Source: Actinomycetales bacterium Ga0077552 (GTDB lineage Bacteria > Actinomycetota > Actinomycetes > Actinomycetales > Microbacteriaceae). Taken from it: a stretch of 32,502 nucleotides of DNA. Numbering within the stretch: position 1 is the first letter of the stretch; every line of letters begins with the position of its first letter. The DNA is taken from positions 1 through 32,502 of the forward strand of contig LNFD01000238.1 in the NCBI GenBank assembly GCA_001464255.1. The letters are read 5' to 3'. Below are positions 17,884 through 27,590 of this stretch, one piece after another. Under the pieces are notes generated by a model that saw only the letters and a list, made by a program, of their open reading frames with translations, was not told the DNA's origin and searched no databases. The position numbers and the translations under genes are program-made.

Positions 17884-19275
17884 CTACGCGCCGGGGGCCG
17901 CGCCCGATCCGGCGTCGTCGGGGTCGGGGTTCTCCTCGTCGGCGGGGCGCTGCCGGCCGCTCGCGGCCCCCGGGCCCGTGACGATCGGGCCCGTGTCGGT
18001 CGTCGCGACGATCTCCGGGTCGGTCAGCGGGTGCGCGAGCTCGTCGGGGCCGAGCCGAGCGATGAGCAGGGTGAGCGCGGCGAGCACGACGGGGATCGAT
18101 CCGGCGGCGAGGAAGGCGATCGGGATGCCGATGAGCTCGCCGACCGGGCCCGCGATCGCCATCGAGATGGGCATGAAGGCGAGCGAGACGAAGAAGTCGA
18201 GGCTCGAGACGCGCCCGAGCATCTCGGGCGGCACGCGGCGCTGCAGCAGGGTGCCCCACACGACCGTCGCGCCCGAGAAGAGCACGCCGCAGACGAAGAG
18301 CGCGATGACCATGACCCACAGCTGATCGGTGAGCCCGATGACGACGAGCGGGGCGCAGCCGAGGCCCCACGCCGCGATCATGAGGGTGAGGTAGCGCCGC
18401 GGCAGCCGCATCGACGCGACGACGATCGAGCCGAGCGCCCCGCCGATGCCGAAGGCGGCGAGCGCCAGGGCGAAGTCGCCCGCACCGCCGCCCGTCTGGT
18501 CGCGCACCGCGAAGGGCAGCAGCACCTCGATGGGGCCCATGATGACGAGCACGAGCAGTGCGGAGTAGAGCAGCGTCGCGAGCAGCCAGCGTGTGCGCAG
18601 CATGTAGCGAACGCCGTCGCGCACGTCGACCCAGACCGCGCGCAGGGCGTGCACGGGCTCGGCATCGGCCTCGCGCCGCACCGCGGTCGTGCGCATGGTG
18701 ACGAGCAGCAGAGCGGCCGCTCCCTGGGTGGCCGCGACGATCGCGAACCCGAGGCCCGGTGACAGGATGGCGATGGCGGCGCTCGCGGCGGCGGGCCCGG
18801 CCGCCTGCATGAGCGTGGGCCGCAGCACGCCCTCGATGCCGTTCGCCGCGAGCAGGTCGTCGGCGGGCAGCAGCGCCGGCAGCCACGCCGAGTACGCCGG
18901 GTAGAAGAAGCCGTCGGCGGCCCCCAGCAGCAGCGAGACGACCGCGAGGTGCCAGACCTCGAGCGACTCCGTGAGCGCGAGCACGGCGATCGCCGCCGCC
19001 GAGGTCGCCTTCACCGTCTCGACCGCGGCGAGGATGCGCTTCTGCGGGATGCGGTCGGCGGCGACGCCCCCGAGCAGCACGGCGAGCACGAGCCCGATGC
19101 TGCCGCCCGTCGCGACGATCGACAGATCGACGGGGGTGCCGTCGAGCTCGATGACTTGCCAGACGACGGCGACGATCCACACGCCCGACCCGAAGAGCGA
19201 GAGCACGAGGGCGAGCGCGAGCAGGCGGTACTGTGCGACCGCGAACGGCCGCAGCGCGCGGGGAAGCGACGGCAT
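17884..19275 (-). CDS. MFS transporter (EntS/MFS_3-like)
   Basis: About 12 TM; VAVVWQVIELDGTPVDLSIVATGGSIGLVLAVLLGGVAADRIPQKRIL; start at MPSLPRALRPF. Confidence 0.88.
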   Translation of the reverse strand: MPSLPRALRPFAVAQYRLLALALVLSLFGSGVWIVAVVWQVIELDGTPVDLSIVATGGSIGLVLAVLLGGVAADRIPQKRILAAVETVKATSAAAIAVLALTESLEVWHLAVVSLLLGAADGFFYPAYSAWLPALLPADDLLAANGIEGVLRPTLMQAAGPAAASAAIAILSPGLGFAIVAATQGAAALLLVTMRTTAVRREADAEPVHALRAVWVDVRDGVRYMLRTRWLLATLLYSALLVLVIMGPIEVLLPFAVRDQTGGGAGDFALALAAFGIGGALGSIVVASMRLPRRYLTLMIAAWGLGCAPLVVIGLTDQLWVMVIALFVCGVLFSGATVVWGTLLQRRVPPEMLGRVSSLDFFVSLAFMPISMAIAGPVGELIGIPIAFLAAGSIPVVLAALTLLIARLGPDELAHPLTDPEIVATTDTGPIVTGPGAASGRQRPADEENPDPDDAGSGAAPGA

Positions 19276-19297
19276 GACGCACACCCTATCGGCCGCG

Positions 19298-19322
19298 CTC
19301 AGCGGGCGTGACGTACGCTGAG
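19298..19322. promoter_or_regulatory. Inverted repeat in the 52-bp divergent MFS/FBP intergenic region
   Basis: CTCAGCG-(11 nt)-CGCTGAG. Confidence 0.45.
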
Positions 19323-19327
19323 AGACG

Positions 19328-19822
19328 ATGAGAGAGCTCACCGCCGACCAGATCCGCGCCAGCATGGTCAACGCCAGCGAGGCCGAGATCGAGCGGATGC
19401 CCCTGCCGGGCCTGCACGAGACCGTGTGGGCCGACCGCGAGTACCTGGGGTGGCGCGATCCGGCCGGCTCCCCCCGCGGCTACATCGTGCACTGGGTCGA
19501 CGACCGGCCCGTCGGCATCCTCGTGCGGGCCGCGAGCACGGCGCTGCGCCCCGGCACCGGCGCGATGTGCTCGCTGTGCCACACGCCGCAGCCCTCGACG
19601 CAGGTCGTCATGTTCAGCGCGCCCCGTGGCGGCGAGGCCGGCCGCGACGGCAACTCGATCGGCACCTACATCTGCGCCGACCTGGCATGCTCGATCATGA
19701 TCCGCATCGTGCCGGGCACGAGCGAGCTCACCCTCATGCGCGACGAGCTCGTCGCCCGTCGCAGCGCGGGCCTGCGTCAGCGCCTCGAGAACTTCACGGC
19801 GAACATCCTCAAGACCGCCTGA
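19328..19822 (+). CDS. FBP-domain (treble-clef zinc-finger) protein
   Basis: MCSLCHTPQPSTQVVMFSAPRGGEAGRDGNSIGTYICADLACS; paired Cys motifs CSLC and CADLAC. Confidence 0.82.
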   Translation: MRELTADQIRASMVNASEAEIERMPLPGLHETVWADREYLGWRDPAGSPRGYIVHWVDDRPVGILVRAASTALRPGTGAMCSLCHTPQPSTQVVMFSAPRGGEAGRDGNSIGTYICADLACSIMIRIVPGTSELTLMRDELVARRSAGLRQRLENFTANILKTA

Positions 19823-19867
19823 TCCAGACGACCGCTGATCCTGAGGACCGCTGAGGCGCGGCGGCGA

Positions 19868-20044
19868 CTAGGAGTCGCGGCGACCCATGAGGTGGAAGGG
19901 GATGGCGAGCGAGAGCGACGCCGACATGATGCCCGTGAAGAACACGGCCGCGGCGAACTCCTCCGGCACCGCGTACGCGTAGGCGAACAGCACGAACGAC
20001 GACACGAAGAGGAAGACCGAGACGGCCACGGCGAGAATGTTCAT
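19868..20044 (-). CDS. Small membrane protein (58 aa)
   Basis: MNILAVAVSVFLFVSSFVLFAYAYAVPEEFAAAVFFTGIMSASLSLAIPFHLMGRRDS; two hydrophobic segments. Confidence 0.65.
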   Translation of the reverse strand: MNILAVAVSVFLFVSSFVLFAYAYAVPEEFAAAVFFTGIMSASLSLAIPFHLMGRRDS

Positions 20045-20084
20045 GATGGCTCCATTGTGCCAGGTCTGCTCGGGATAATGGCGC

Positions 20085-20873
20085 ATGACCACCGCCACCG
20101 CCGCATCCACCCGCCACCGCCCTGCCGGGCGCATCCGCCGCCGCGTGCGGGCGATCGGGCTCGGCGCGCTCGCCGCTCTCGCGCTCGTCGTCGTCGGCTT
20201 CCTGATCTGGGCCAACACGCCGTACCGCGCCGAGCGCGGGCCCGTCATCGACGTGTGGGCGAACGAGAACGTACAGGTGCAATACCTCGACGAGGGCATC
20301 CTGATGACCCCGGTCGCCGACGCGACCGACCTGCCCCCGAGCCCGACAGGCCTGGTCTTCGTGCCGGGCGCGCGCGTCGAGGCGAACGCCTACATGTTCC
20401 AGCTCAGCGGCGTGGTCGAGCAGCACGGCGTGACGGTGCTCATCACCGAGCCGACCCTCAACCTGGCTTTCTTTGACACGCGGTCGCTCGCGCAGTTCAC
20501 GACCGCCGCGCCCGACGTCGACCGCTGGTTCGTCGGCGGGCACTCGCTCGGTGGCGTGCGCGCATGCCTCATGACGCCGGGGTCAGACGCCGCGGGACTC
20601 GTGCTGTTCGGCAGCTATTGCGCCAACGACCTCAGCGGCTCCGCGCTCGAGGTGCTCAGCATCGCGGGTGAGAACGACGCGCTCTCGACCCCCGCGATCA
20701 TCGAGCAGAACGCGGGGATGCTGCCGGCCGACGCGCGCTTCGTCACGATCGCGGGCGCGAACCACGCGAGCTTCGGCGACTACGGGGCGCAGTCGGGCGA
20801 CGGCGAGCGCACGATCACGAGCGAGCAGATGCGCGCCGAGCTGACCGCTCTGCTCGGCGAGCTGCTCGGCTAG
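20085..20873 (+). CDS. Membrane-anchored alpha/beta hydrolase
   Basis: N-terminal TM, then LVFVPGARVEANAYMFQ...WFVGGHSLGGVRACLM nucleophile elbow. Confidence 0.85.
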   Translation: MTTATAASTRHRPAGRIRRRVRAIGLGALAALALVVVGFLIWANTPYRAERGPVIDVWANENVQVQYLDEGILMTPVADATDLPPSPTGLVFVPGARVEANAYMFQLSGVVEQHGVTVLITEPTLNLAFFDTRSLAQFTTAAPDVDRWFVGGHSLGGVRACLMTPGSDAAGLVLFGSYCANDLSGSALEVLSIAGENDALSTPAIIEQNAGMLPADARFVTIAGANHASFGDYGAQSGDGERTITSEQMRAELTALLGELLG

Positions 20874-21529
20874 GCCTTCGGGGTCGCGTCGGGCTTCGCG
20901 GCTGCGGGCTTCGCCGCGGTCTTCGCGGCGTCGGTCTTCGCCGCGGCGGGCGCCACCGCCGGCGCCTCCCCCACTGCCGGGATCTTCTCGCGCTTCGTGA
21001 GCGCCATGAGCCACCACACGAGCGCGCCGACGAGGATGCCGCCGACGAGCGCGATGACGGGCGTCAGCAGCACGGGGCCCGCGAGCCGGCTCTCGGTCAG
21101 CAGGTTGGCGAGGCCGACGTAGACCCAGAACAGCGCGATGTCGACGAGGGCCACGACGCCCACGGCCGCCATCGTGACCTTCCAGGGGTTGCGCAGGCCC
21201 GCGGCCGAGAGCATCCACCCGCTCACCAGGATGGCGAGGCCGATGAGGATGAGGCTGCCGATGAGGAACGAGAGCACGATCCAGAACAGCAGGTCGGAGC
21301 CGCCGTCGAGGGCCCGCAGGATCGCGTTGGGGTCGTCGCCGCCGAGCGCGCGCGTGATGCTGCCGATGATGTTGCCGAACAGCGCGGTCGCGACGAGCGC
21401 CGCGAGCGACATGCCGAACAAGAACCAGCCGGTCTGGAAGATCGTGTGGGCCACGGCCCCGGCGATCAGGCTGCTCTGCGTCTGGTTGCGGCTCAGCGGC
21501 TGCGTGCTGCGGGGCTGGGTGGTCGCCAT
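20870..21529 (-). CDS. Membrane protein with Ala/Lys-rich C-terminal tail
   Basis: Four or so TM segments; tail APAAAKTDAAKTAAKPAAAKPDATPKA. Confidence 0.78.
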   Translation of the reverse strand: MATTQPRSTQPLSRNQTQSSLIAGAVAHTIFQTGWFLFGMSLAALVATALFGNIIGSITRALGGDDPNAILRALDGGSDLLFWIVLSFLIGSLILIGLAILVSGWMLSAAGLRNPWKVTMAAVGVVALVDIALFWVYVGLANLLTESRLAGPVLLTPVIALVGGILVGALVWWLMALTKREKIPAVGEAPAVAPAAAKTDAAKTAAKPAAAKPDATPKA

Positions 21530-21581
21530 GGGGCTCCTCGGCTCGGGTGGACACTGCGAATCTAGCGCCTAGAGTGACCGC

Positions 21582-22616
21582 ATGCTGAAGAACGCCCTGC
21601 TCGTGGGCGGCTCGGGTCAGGTGGGCACCGCGGCCGCGCGTGCCCTGCTGGCGGCGGGGGTCGAGGTCACGATCGCACACCGCGGCACGCGCCCGCTGCC
21701 CGCCGATCTCGTCGGTCCCGTGCGCGAGCTGACGCTCGATCGCGCTGACGCGGATGCCCTGACCGAGGCCGCGCGCGGCCGCGACCTCGTGCTCGACTGC
21801 ATGGCCTTCGGCCCGGCCGACGCCGAGCCGTACGCCCCGCTCGTCGGGGAGCTCGGATCGCTCGTGGTGATCTCGACCGCCTCGGTGTACCTCGGCACCA
21901 ACGGCACCTGGATGGACGCGGCGACGGGCGACGACGACTTCCCCCGCCTGCCCGTGCCCGTCACCGAGCACGACCCGATCGTGACGGCCGAGGTCGAGGG
22001 CTACTCGCCGCAGAAGGCCGCGCTCGAGCGCGCCCTGCTCGCGGTCGACGGCCTGCCCGTGACGATCCTGCGGCCGGGCGCCATCCACGGCCCCGACTCG
22101 CCCGCCCTGCGCGAGTGGTACTTCATCAAGCGCGCACTCGACGGCCGCTCGCGGGTGCCCCTCATCGACCGCGGCGAGAGCCGGTTCGCGACCTCGGCGA
22201 CGGCGGCGATCGCCGAGCTCGTGCGGCTCGCGGGCGAGCATCCGGGCCGCCGCGTTCTCAATGCCGTCGACGAGCCCGCCGCGACCGTGCTGCAGATCGG
22301 CCAGGCCGTGTTCGCGCACCTCGGGCACAGCGCCGAGTTCGAGCTGCTGCCGCGCGGGGCGGGCGGGCCCGAGAGCGGCGTCGGCCAGACGCCGTGGTCG
22401 GTGCCCGTGCCCGTCGAGCTGAGCATGCAGGCGGCGCGCGAGCAGCTCGGCTACGAGCCGCTCGGCAGCCATCGGGCGACGATCGGGCCGGCGATCGAGT
22501 GGATGCTCGAGGCCGTCGCCGAGGCCGACTGGCGCGAGCGCTTCCCGGGCCTCGCGCGCTACGGCGCCGAGGCCTGGTTCGACTACGCCGCGGAGGACGC
22601 GCTGCTCGACGGCTGA
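21582..22616 (+). CDS. NAD-dependent epimerase/dehydratase family protein
   Basis: ALLVGGSGQVGTAAARALLAAGVEVTIAHRG...LVVISTASVYLG...PVTILRPGAIHGP. Confidence 0.88.
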   Translation: MLKNALLVGGSGQVGTAAARALLAAGVEVTIAHRGTRPLPADLVGPVRELTLDRADADALTEAARGRDLVLDCMAFGPADAEPYAPLVGELGSLVVISTASVYLGTNGTWMDAATGDDDFPRLPVPVTEHDPIVTAEVEGYSPQKAALERALLAVDGLPVTILRPGAIHGPDSPALREWYFIKRALDGRSRVPLIDRGESRFATSATAAIAELVRLAGEHPGRRVLNAVDEPAATVLQIGQAVFAHLGHSAEFELLPRGAGGPESGVGQTPWSVPVPVELSMQAAREQLGYEPLGSHRATIGPAIEWMLEAVAEADWRERFPGLARYGAEAWFDYAAEDALLDG

Positions 22617-23287
22617 GCGCCGTCGCTCTCGCCCGCCGCCGCGGCGCGCTGCGTGCCGACGCGCTCGGTGATGTACGACACGACGATCGCCGAGGCCGTG
22701 CCGACGATGACGATGCCGCCGCCCATGAGCAGCACGGCGAGGAAGCGGCCCGTGCCCGTCACGGGGTAGGTGTCGCCGTAGCCGACGGTCGCGAGCGTCA
22801 CGACCGCCCACCAGATCGCGTCGCCGAAGGTCGTGATCGTCGCCTCGGGCGCATCGCGCTCGACCTGCAGGGTCGCGAGGGCGATGACGTACACGTAGAC
22901 GAGCGCGTAGACGAGCGCGTGCGCGACGACCGAGCCGCGCACCGCCGCCCCGGTGCGGCCGCGCAGCACGGGGATGTGCCGCAGCAGGCCCGCGACGCGC
23001 AGCGCGCGGAACAGCGGCACGATGAGCGCGAGCACGTCGAGGGGGTGGGTGAGGAGGAACCGCAGGCGCCGCCCGCGGTCGCTGAGCGCCGTGCGCGCGA
23101 CCATGTCGACGGCGAAGACGACCCAGGTGCCGACGACGAGCACGGCGGTGAAGATGACGAGCCAGGGCTGCGGGTCGGGCACGAGCACCCACGCCGAGTA
23201 GGCGGCGAGGAAGAGCAGGCCGAGCATGGCGAGCGCCGACGAGGTGCGGGCCTCCCAGGCGAGGCGGCGGGGGTCGAGCGGGGTCAT
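22583..23287 (-). CDS. Ion channel, voltage-gated potassium channel-like
   Basis: TM segments, pore helix and filter WWAVVTLATVGYGDTYPVT; ATG 23287. Confidence 0.9.
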   Translation of the reverse strand: MTPLDPRRLAWEARTSSALAMLGLLFLAAYSAWVLVPDPQPWLVIFTAVLVVGTWVVFAVDMVARTALSDRGRRLRFLLTHPLDVLALIVPLFRALRVAGLLRHIPVLRGRTGAAVRGSVVAHALVYALVYVYVIALATLQVERDAPEATITTFGDAIWWAVVTLATVGYGDTYPVTGTGRFLAVLLMGGGIVIVGTASAIVVSYITERVGTQRAAAAGESDGAQPSSSASSAA

Positions 23288-23375
23288 GTGCACATTCTGG
23301 CCGACCGACCGCTCCCAGGTGCGGCCCGGCTCCGAATGATGAGATGGCAGCACCCACCTTGACCTCGGAGACCCC

Positions 23376-24323
23376 ATGCCCCGCACCGCCCTCGACACGA
23401 CCGTTCCGAACCTGACGGGCCGCCTGGCCGTCGTCACGGGCGCCAACAGCGGCCTCGGCTTCGGCCTCACCGGCCGCCTCGCCGCCGCGGGGGCCGAGGT
23501 CGTCATGGCCGTGCGCAACCGCGACAAGGGCGAGCGGGCGCTCGCCGAGCTGCAGGCGCAGCATCCGGAAGCCCGCCTGCGGCTGCTCGACCTCGACCTC
23601 GCCTCGCTCGCGAGCGTGCGCTCGGCGGCGCAGAGCCTGCTCGACGAGGAGCGCGCGCTCGACATCCTGATCAACAACGCCGGCATCATGGCCGTGCCCG
23701 ACCGCCGCGAGACGGCCGACGGCTTCGAGCTGCAGTTCGGCAGCAACCACCTCGGGCCGTTCGCGTTCACGGGCCTGCTGCTGCCCACGCTGCAGCGCGC
23801 CGAGGCACCGCGCGTCGTCTCGACGAGCAGCATCGCCGCCAACGCCGGGCGCTGGCAGTGGGACAACCTGCAGGGCGAGAAGAAGTACTCGGCCTGGGGA
23901 GCCTACGGCCTCTCGAAGCTCGCCAACCTCGTCTTCGCGCGCGAGCTGCAGCGCCTCAGCACGCTCAACGACTGGGGCATCACGAGCACCGCGGCGCACC
24001 CGGGCGGCACGGCGACGAACCTGCAGACCACGGGCCCGCGCGACGGGCGCGCGCCGACGCCCGCGCAGCAGAAGCGCACCGAGCGGTTCATGCAGGGCGT
24101 CGACACGGGCATCCTGCCCTCGCTCTACGCCGCGGTGAGCCCCGCGGCGACGCCCGGTGGCTACTACGGCCCCAACGGCTTCCTCGAGGTGCGCGGCCTT
24201 CCGGCGCCCGCTCGCCTGCCGCGCGGCGCGCGCGACGCGACCGCGGCCGTGCTGCTGTGGGACGCCTCGGAGCGCCTGACCGGCGTGCGGTACGCCGAAA
24301 TCGCTGAGACGGTGTCTCGATAG
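23376..24323 (+). CDS. SDR family oxidoreductase
   Basis: [30 protein letters not shown] catalytic motif. Confidence 0.93.
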   Translation: MPRTALDTTVPNLTGRLAVVTGANSGLGFGLTGRLAAAGAEVVMAVRNRDKGERALAELQAQHPEARLRLLDLDLASLASVRSAAQSLLDEERALDILINNAGIMAVPDRRETADGFELQFGSNHLGPFAFTGLLLPTLQRAEAPRVVSTSSIAANAGRWQWDNLQGEKKYSAWGAYGLSKLANLVFARELQRLSTLNDWGITSTAAHPGGTATNLQTTGPRDGRAPTPAQQKRTERFMQGVDTGILPSLYAAVSPAATPGGYYGPNGFLEVRGLPAPARLPRGARDATAAVLLWDASERLTGVRYAEIAETVSR

Positions 24324-24351
24324 CTCGGAGAGCGCGTAGCCTGGAGCTACT

Positions 24352-25631
24352 GTGACTGCTCCTCCCGCCGCGCGCCGCGGCCACCTCGTCGACCTGCGCC
24401 CGCTGCGCGAGAGCCCCGCTTTCGCCCGCATGTGGGCGGGGGCCGCGATCACCGGCATCGGCAGCCAGATGACGATCGTCGCCGTGGGGCTCGACATCTA
24501 CGACCGCACCGCGTCGACGCTCGCCGTCTCGCTCGTCGCGGCCTTCGCGCTCGGGCCGATGATCATCTTCGGCCTCTACGGCGGCGCGCTCGCCGACCGC
24601 TTCGACCGCCGCCGCGTCGCCCTCATCGCCGCGTACGCCGCCTGGGGCTCGACCGCCGCGATCGCCGTCTACAGCTGGCTCGGCGTGCCCGACATCTGGC
24701 CGCTCTACGCCTTCATCACCGTCAACTCGGTCGCCGCCGTCATGGTGCAGGTCGCGCGCCAGGCGATGATCCCCCGACTGGTGCGGCTCGAAGCGCGGGC
24801 GTGCAGCTCACCGTCGGCCCCGCCCTCGCGGGCCTCGCCGTCGCCTACCTCGGCTTCAGCGTCACCTACACGGTCGACGTCGTGCTCTTCCTCGCCGCGT
24901 TCTACGGCCTGTACACGCTGCCCGCGATGATCCCCGAGGGCGAGCGGCGCCGAGCCGACCTGCGCTCGATCGTCGAGGGCTGGCGCTTCCTGAAGGTCGC
25001 GCCGAACATCCGGGCATCGTTCGTGCTCGACATCGTCGCCATGACGTTCGGCAACCCGCGCGTGCTCTTCCCGGCCATCGGCGCGCTGCTCATCGGCGGC
25101 GGCGCCGTCACGGTGGGCATCCTGTCGTCGGCCGGCGCGGTCGGGATGCTCGTGCTGGGCCTGCTGTCGGGTCGCGTCGCCGCCGTGCGCGCCCACGGGA
25201 AGGGCATGGTGATCGCGGTCGCGGCGTACGGCGCGAGCATCCTGCTGTTCGGGGTGCTGCTGCTCGCGACAGCGGTGCTGCCCATCGAGGTCGGCACCGA
25301 CATCACCGAGGCCAATGTGCCCGCGCTCGTGATCGCCTCGGTGCTGCTCGCGCTCTCGGGCGCCGCCGACTCGGTGAGCATGATCTACCGCACGACGATG
25401 ATCCAGGCCGCCGTGCCCGATGTCATGCGCGGGCGCCTGCAGGGCCTCTTCACGGTCGTCGTCAACGGCGGCCCGCGCGTGGGCGACCTCTACGTGGGCG
25501 CGCTCAGCTTGACCGCGCTGCTGTGGTTCCCGCCCCTGCTCGGCGGGCTCATCATCATCATCGTCTGCGCGGTCTTCCTGCGCGTGTACCGCAGCCTGCG
25601 CGACTACGATGCGCTCGACCCGCAGCCCTGA
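24352..25631 (+). pseudogene. MFS transporter with disrupted reading frame
   Basis: N-half in frame of 24352 (MTAPPAARRGH...VQVARQAMIPRLVRLEA); C-half in another frame (AGVQLTVGPALAGLAVAYLG...YDALDPQP) with switch near 24785-24800. Confidence 0.75.
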
Positions 25632-25691
25632 TCGGCGGGCGCGCCTGACAGGATGGGGGCGACCGGGTCCCGACCCAGAAGGAGGCGACCC

Positions 25692-26654
25692 ATGGCCGAA
25701 TCGGCCGAGAACCGCGTGGCGGTCTACATCGACTTCGACAACATCGTCATCTCGCGCTACGACCAGGTGCACGGCCGCAGCGCCTGGCGCAAGGACAACG
25801 TCTACAAGCTCGCGCCGGGGTTGTCGGATGCGACTGCCGAGCAGAAGGACAAGGTGCGGCACGCGACGGTCGACATCAGCGCCATCCTCGACTTCGCCTC
25901 GTCGTTCGGCACGATCGTGCTCTCGCGCGCCTACGCCGACTGGTCGGTGGGCGTCAACGCCACCTACCAGGGGCAGCTCATGGAGCGCGCGGTCGACCTG
26001 ACCCAGCTCTTCCCGGCGACGCAGCAGATGAAGAACGGCGCCGACATCCGCCTCTCGGTCGATGTGGTCGAAGACCTCTTCCGCCTGCCCGACATCACCC
26101 ACGTCGTCATCGCCGCAGGCGACAGCGACTACATCGCGCTCGCGCAGCGCGCCAAGCGCCTCGGCCGGTACATCGTCGGCATCGGCGTGGCCGGCGGCAC
26201 GAGCAAGTCGCTCGCCGCGGCGTGCAACGAGTACGCCGACTACGACTCGCTGCCGGGCATCCGGCCGGCCGCGCACATCGTGGCCGACCTCGTCGTCGTT
26301 CCCGATGAGGCGGTCGCTGCGACCAAAGCGCCGCGCCGAGCCTCGACCTCCTCGGCAGTGTCCGAGCCGACATCGACCTCCGAGAGCGACGAAGCGATCG
26401 CCGTCGCAGAGACCGCCACATCGAAGCGTGCCGCCAGCAACTTGCTGGTCCGAGCACTGCGGCTCGCACTCGAGGCCACAGACTCCGACTGGGTTCACGG
26501 CTCAGCGCTCAAGCTACAGATGAAGCGACTCGACCCGGCCTTCAATGAGAAGGCGCTCGGCTACAGCAGCTTCTCGAAGTTCGTGAAGTCGCGCGCCAAC
26601 ATCGTGGAGCTCGACGAGTCGACACAGATCCACCTCGTGCGTCTGCGCGAATAG
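25692..26654 (+). CDS. NYN/PIN-like (LabA/DUF88) putative nuclease with C-terminal LOTUS/OST-HTH-like domain
   Basis: VAVYIDFDNIVIS...NGADIRLSVDVVEDLF...HVVIAAGDSDYIALAQRAKRLGRYIVGIG; C-term LEATDSDWVHGSALKLQMKRLDPAFNEKALGYSSFSKFVKSRANIVELDE. Confidence 0.88.
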   Translation: MAESAENRVAVYIDFDNIVISRYDQVHGRSAWRKDNVYKLAPGLSDATAEQKDKVRHATVDISAILDFASSFGTIVLSRAYADWSVGVNATYQGQLMERAVDLTQLFPATQQMKNGADIRLSVDVVEDLFRLPDITHVVIAAGDSDYIALAQRAKRLGRYIVGIGVAGGTSKSLAAACNEYADYDSLPGIRPAAHIVADLVVVPDEAVAATKAPRRASTSSAVSEPTSTSESDEAIAVAETATSKRAASNLLVRALRLALEATDSDWVHGSALKLQMKRLDPAFNEKALGYSSFSKFVKSRANIVELDESTQIHLVRLRE

Positions 26655-26672
26655 CAGGGCCGCCCGAGACGA

Positions 26673-26708
26673 CGAGAACCCCCGCACCTCTCGGTGCGGG
26701 GGTTCTCG
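26673..26708. terminator. Strong bidirectional terminator
   Basis: CGAGAACCCCCGCACC-TCTC-GGTGCGGGGGTTCTCG, perfect 16-bp stem between convergent genes. Confidence 0.85.
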
Positions 26709-26743
26709 CGAACGCGTGTCAGCAGCGCTCTCGGGTCAGTGCG

Positions 26744-27589
26744 TTACGGGCGGCCCGGCTTCCCGGCGGGCTTGCCGTTACCGGTCGAGGTCTCCTCGAC
26801 GGTCTCGTCGTCCGACTCGTCGTCGCTCTCGTCGTCGTCGCCACCCTGGCCATTGCCGTTGCCGTTGCCGTTGTTGCCGCCGTTCGCGGCGCGCTCCTCG
26901 GCCTTCTCGTTCTTGAGCTCGCGAGCCTGCTCCGACACGGCGGCACCGAACTCCGAGCCGACCTTGTTCGGGTCTTTCGCGCCCTGCTTCACCCAGTCGC
27001 TGAACTCCGACGAGCCGACGGGCAGGTCGTCCGCGCACTCCTCGGTGACGGTGCCCTCATCGGTGCCCTCGTCGACGATGCCCTCTTCGGTCGTGCCATA
27101 CAGCTCGTCCTCGGTCGTGCCCTCGTCAGTGGTGCCGTCGTCGACCGTGCCGTCGTCGACGACGCACTCCTCGGCCGCGCCGTCGTCGACGACCTCGTCC
27201 TCGGTCGCGGTGAACGACGAAACGACGCCGTCGAAGGCGTCTTGCGCCGGGCCGGGCAGCGCGCCCGCGGCGCCGACGCCGGTGAGTCCGAGGGCGAGAA
27301 CGCCCGTTGCAGCAGCCAGCTTGGCGGCGAGGCCGAGCCCCGCGATCGATGCAGCCATCTTCTTGATCCCCTTGAGTGGTGTCGGTTCCGCACCGGCGCT
27401 GACCCCCAGCGCCGGCTGGTCGAGCCGAGCCGCGAGCGCAGCCGAGGGCTGCGGTGCGACCAGCTGAGATGCATCACGACGCACGTCGGCGATCGAAGCG
27501 GCCAGCTCGGCAAGCTCGGGGCGGCCCTCAGGGGTCGCGCCCGACAGAAGCTGCTGCGCCTCGGCGTCGGTGATCGTGTGTTTTCTCAT
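26744..27589 (-). CDS. Putative transmembrane anti-sigma factor with acidic low-complexity extracellular region
   Basis: Directly downstream of an ECF sigma gene; N-terminal soluble part, one TM (IAGLGLAAKLAAATGVLALGLTGVGAAGAL), then D/E/T/G-rich tail. Confidence 0.72.
   Translation of the reverse strand: MRKHTITDAEAQQLLSGATPEGRPELAELAASIADVRRDASQLVAPQPSAALAARLDQPALGVSAGAEPTPLKGIKKMAASIAGLGLAAKLAAATGVLALGLTGVGAAGALPGPAQDAFDGVVSSFTATEDEVVDDGAAEECVVDDGTVDDGTTDEGTTEDELYGTTEEGIVDEGTDEGTVTEECADDLPVGSSEFSDWVKQGAKDPNKVGSEFGAAVSEQARELKNEKAEERAANGGNNGNGNGNGQGGDDDESDDESDDETVEETSTGNGKPAGKPGRP
27040..27210. repeat. Degenerate tandem repeats coding for the acidic D/E/T/G-rich region
   Basis: Repeated GTGCC(G/C)TCGTCGAC-like units; encodes VVDDGAAEECVVDDGTVDDGTTDEGTTEDELYGTTEEGIVDEGTDEGTV. 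Confidence 0.6.
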
Positions 27590-27590
27590 C

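Noticed and set aside
20583-24497. 1304-aa ORF on the minus strand
   Set aside because: Shadow ORF in a very high-GC region; overlaps well-supported genes on both strands (epimerase, channel, SDR) and its Arg/Gly/Ala-rich translation has no domain sense.
24705-26498. 597-aa minus-strand ORF
   Set aside because: Antisense shadow of the MFS and NYN genes with low-complexity His/Arg/Asp-rich translation.
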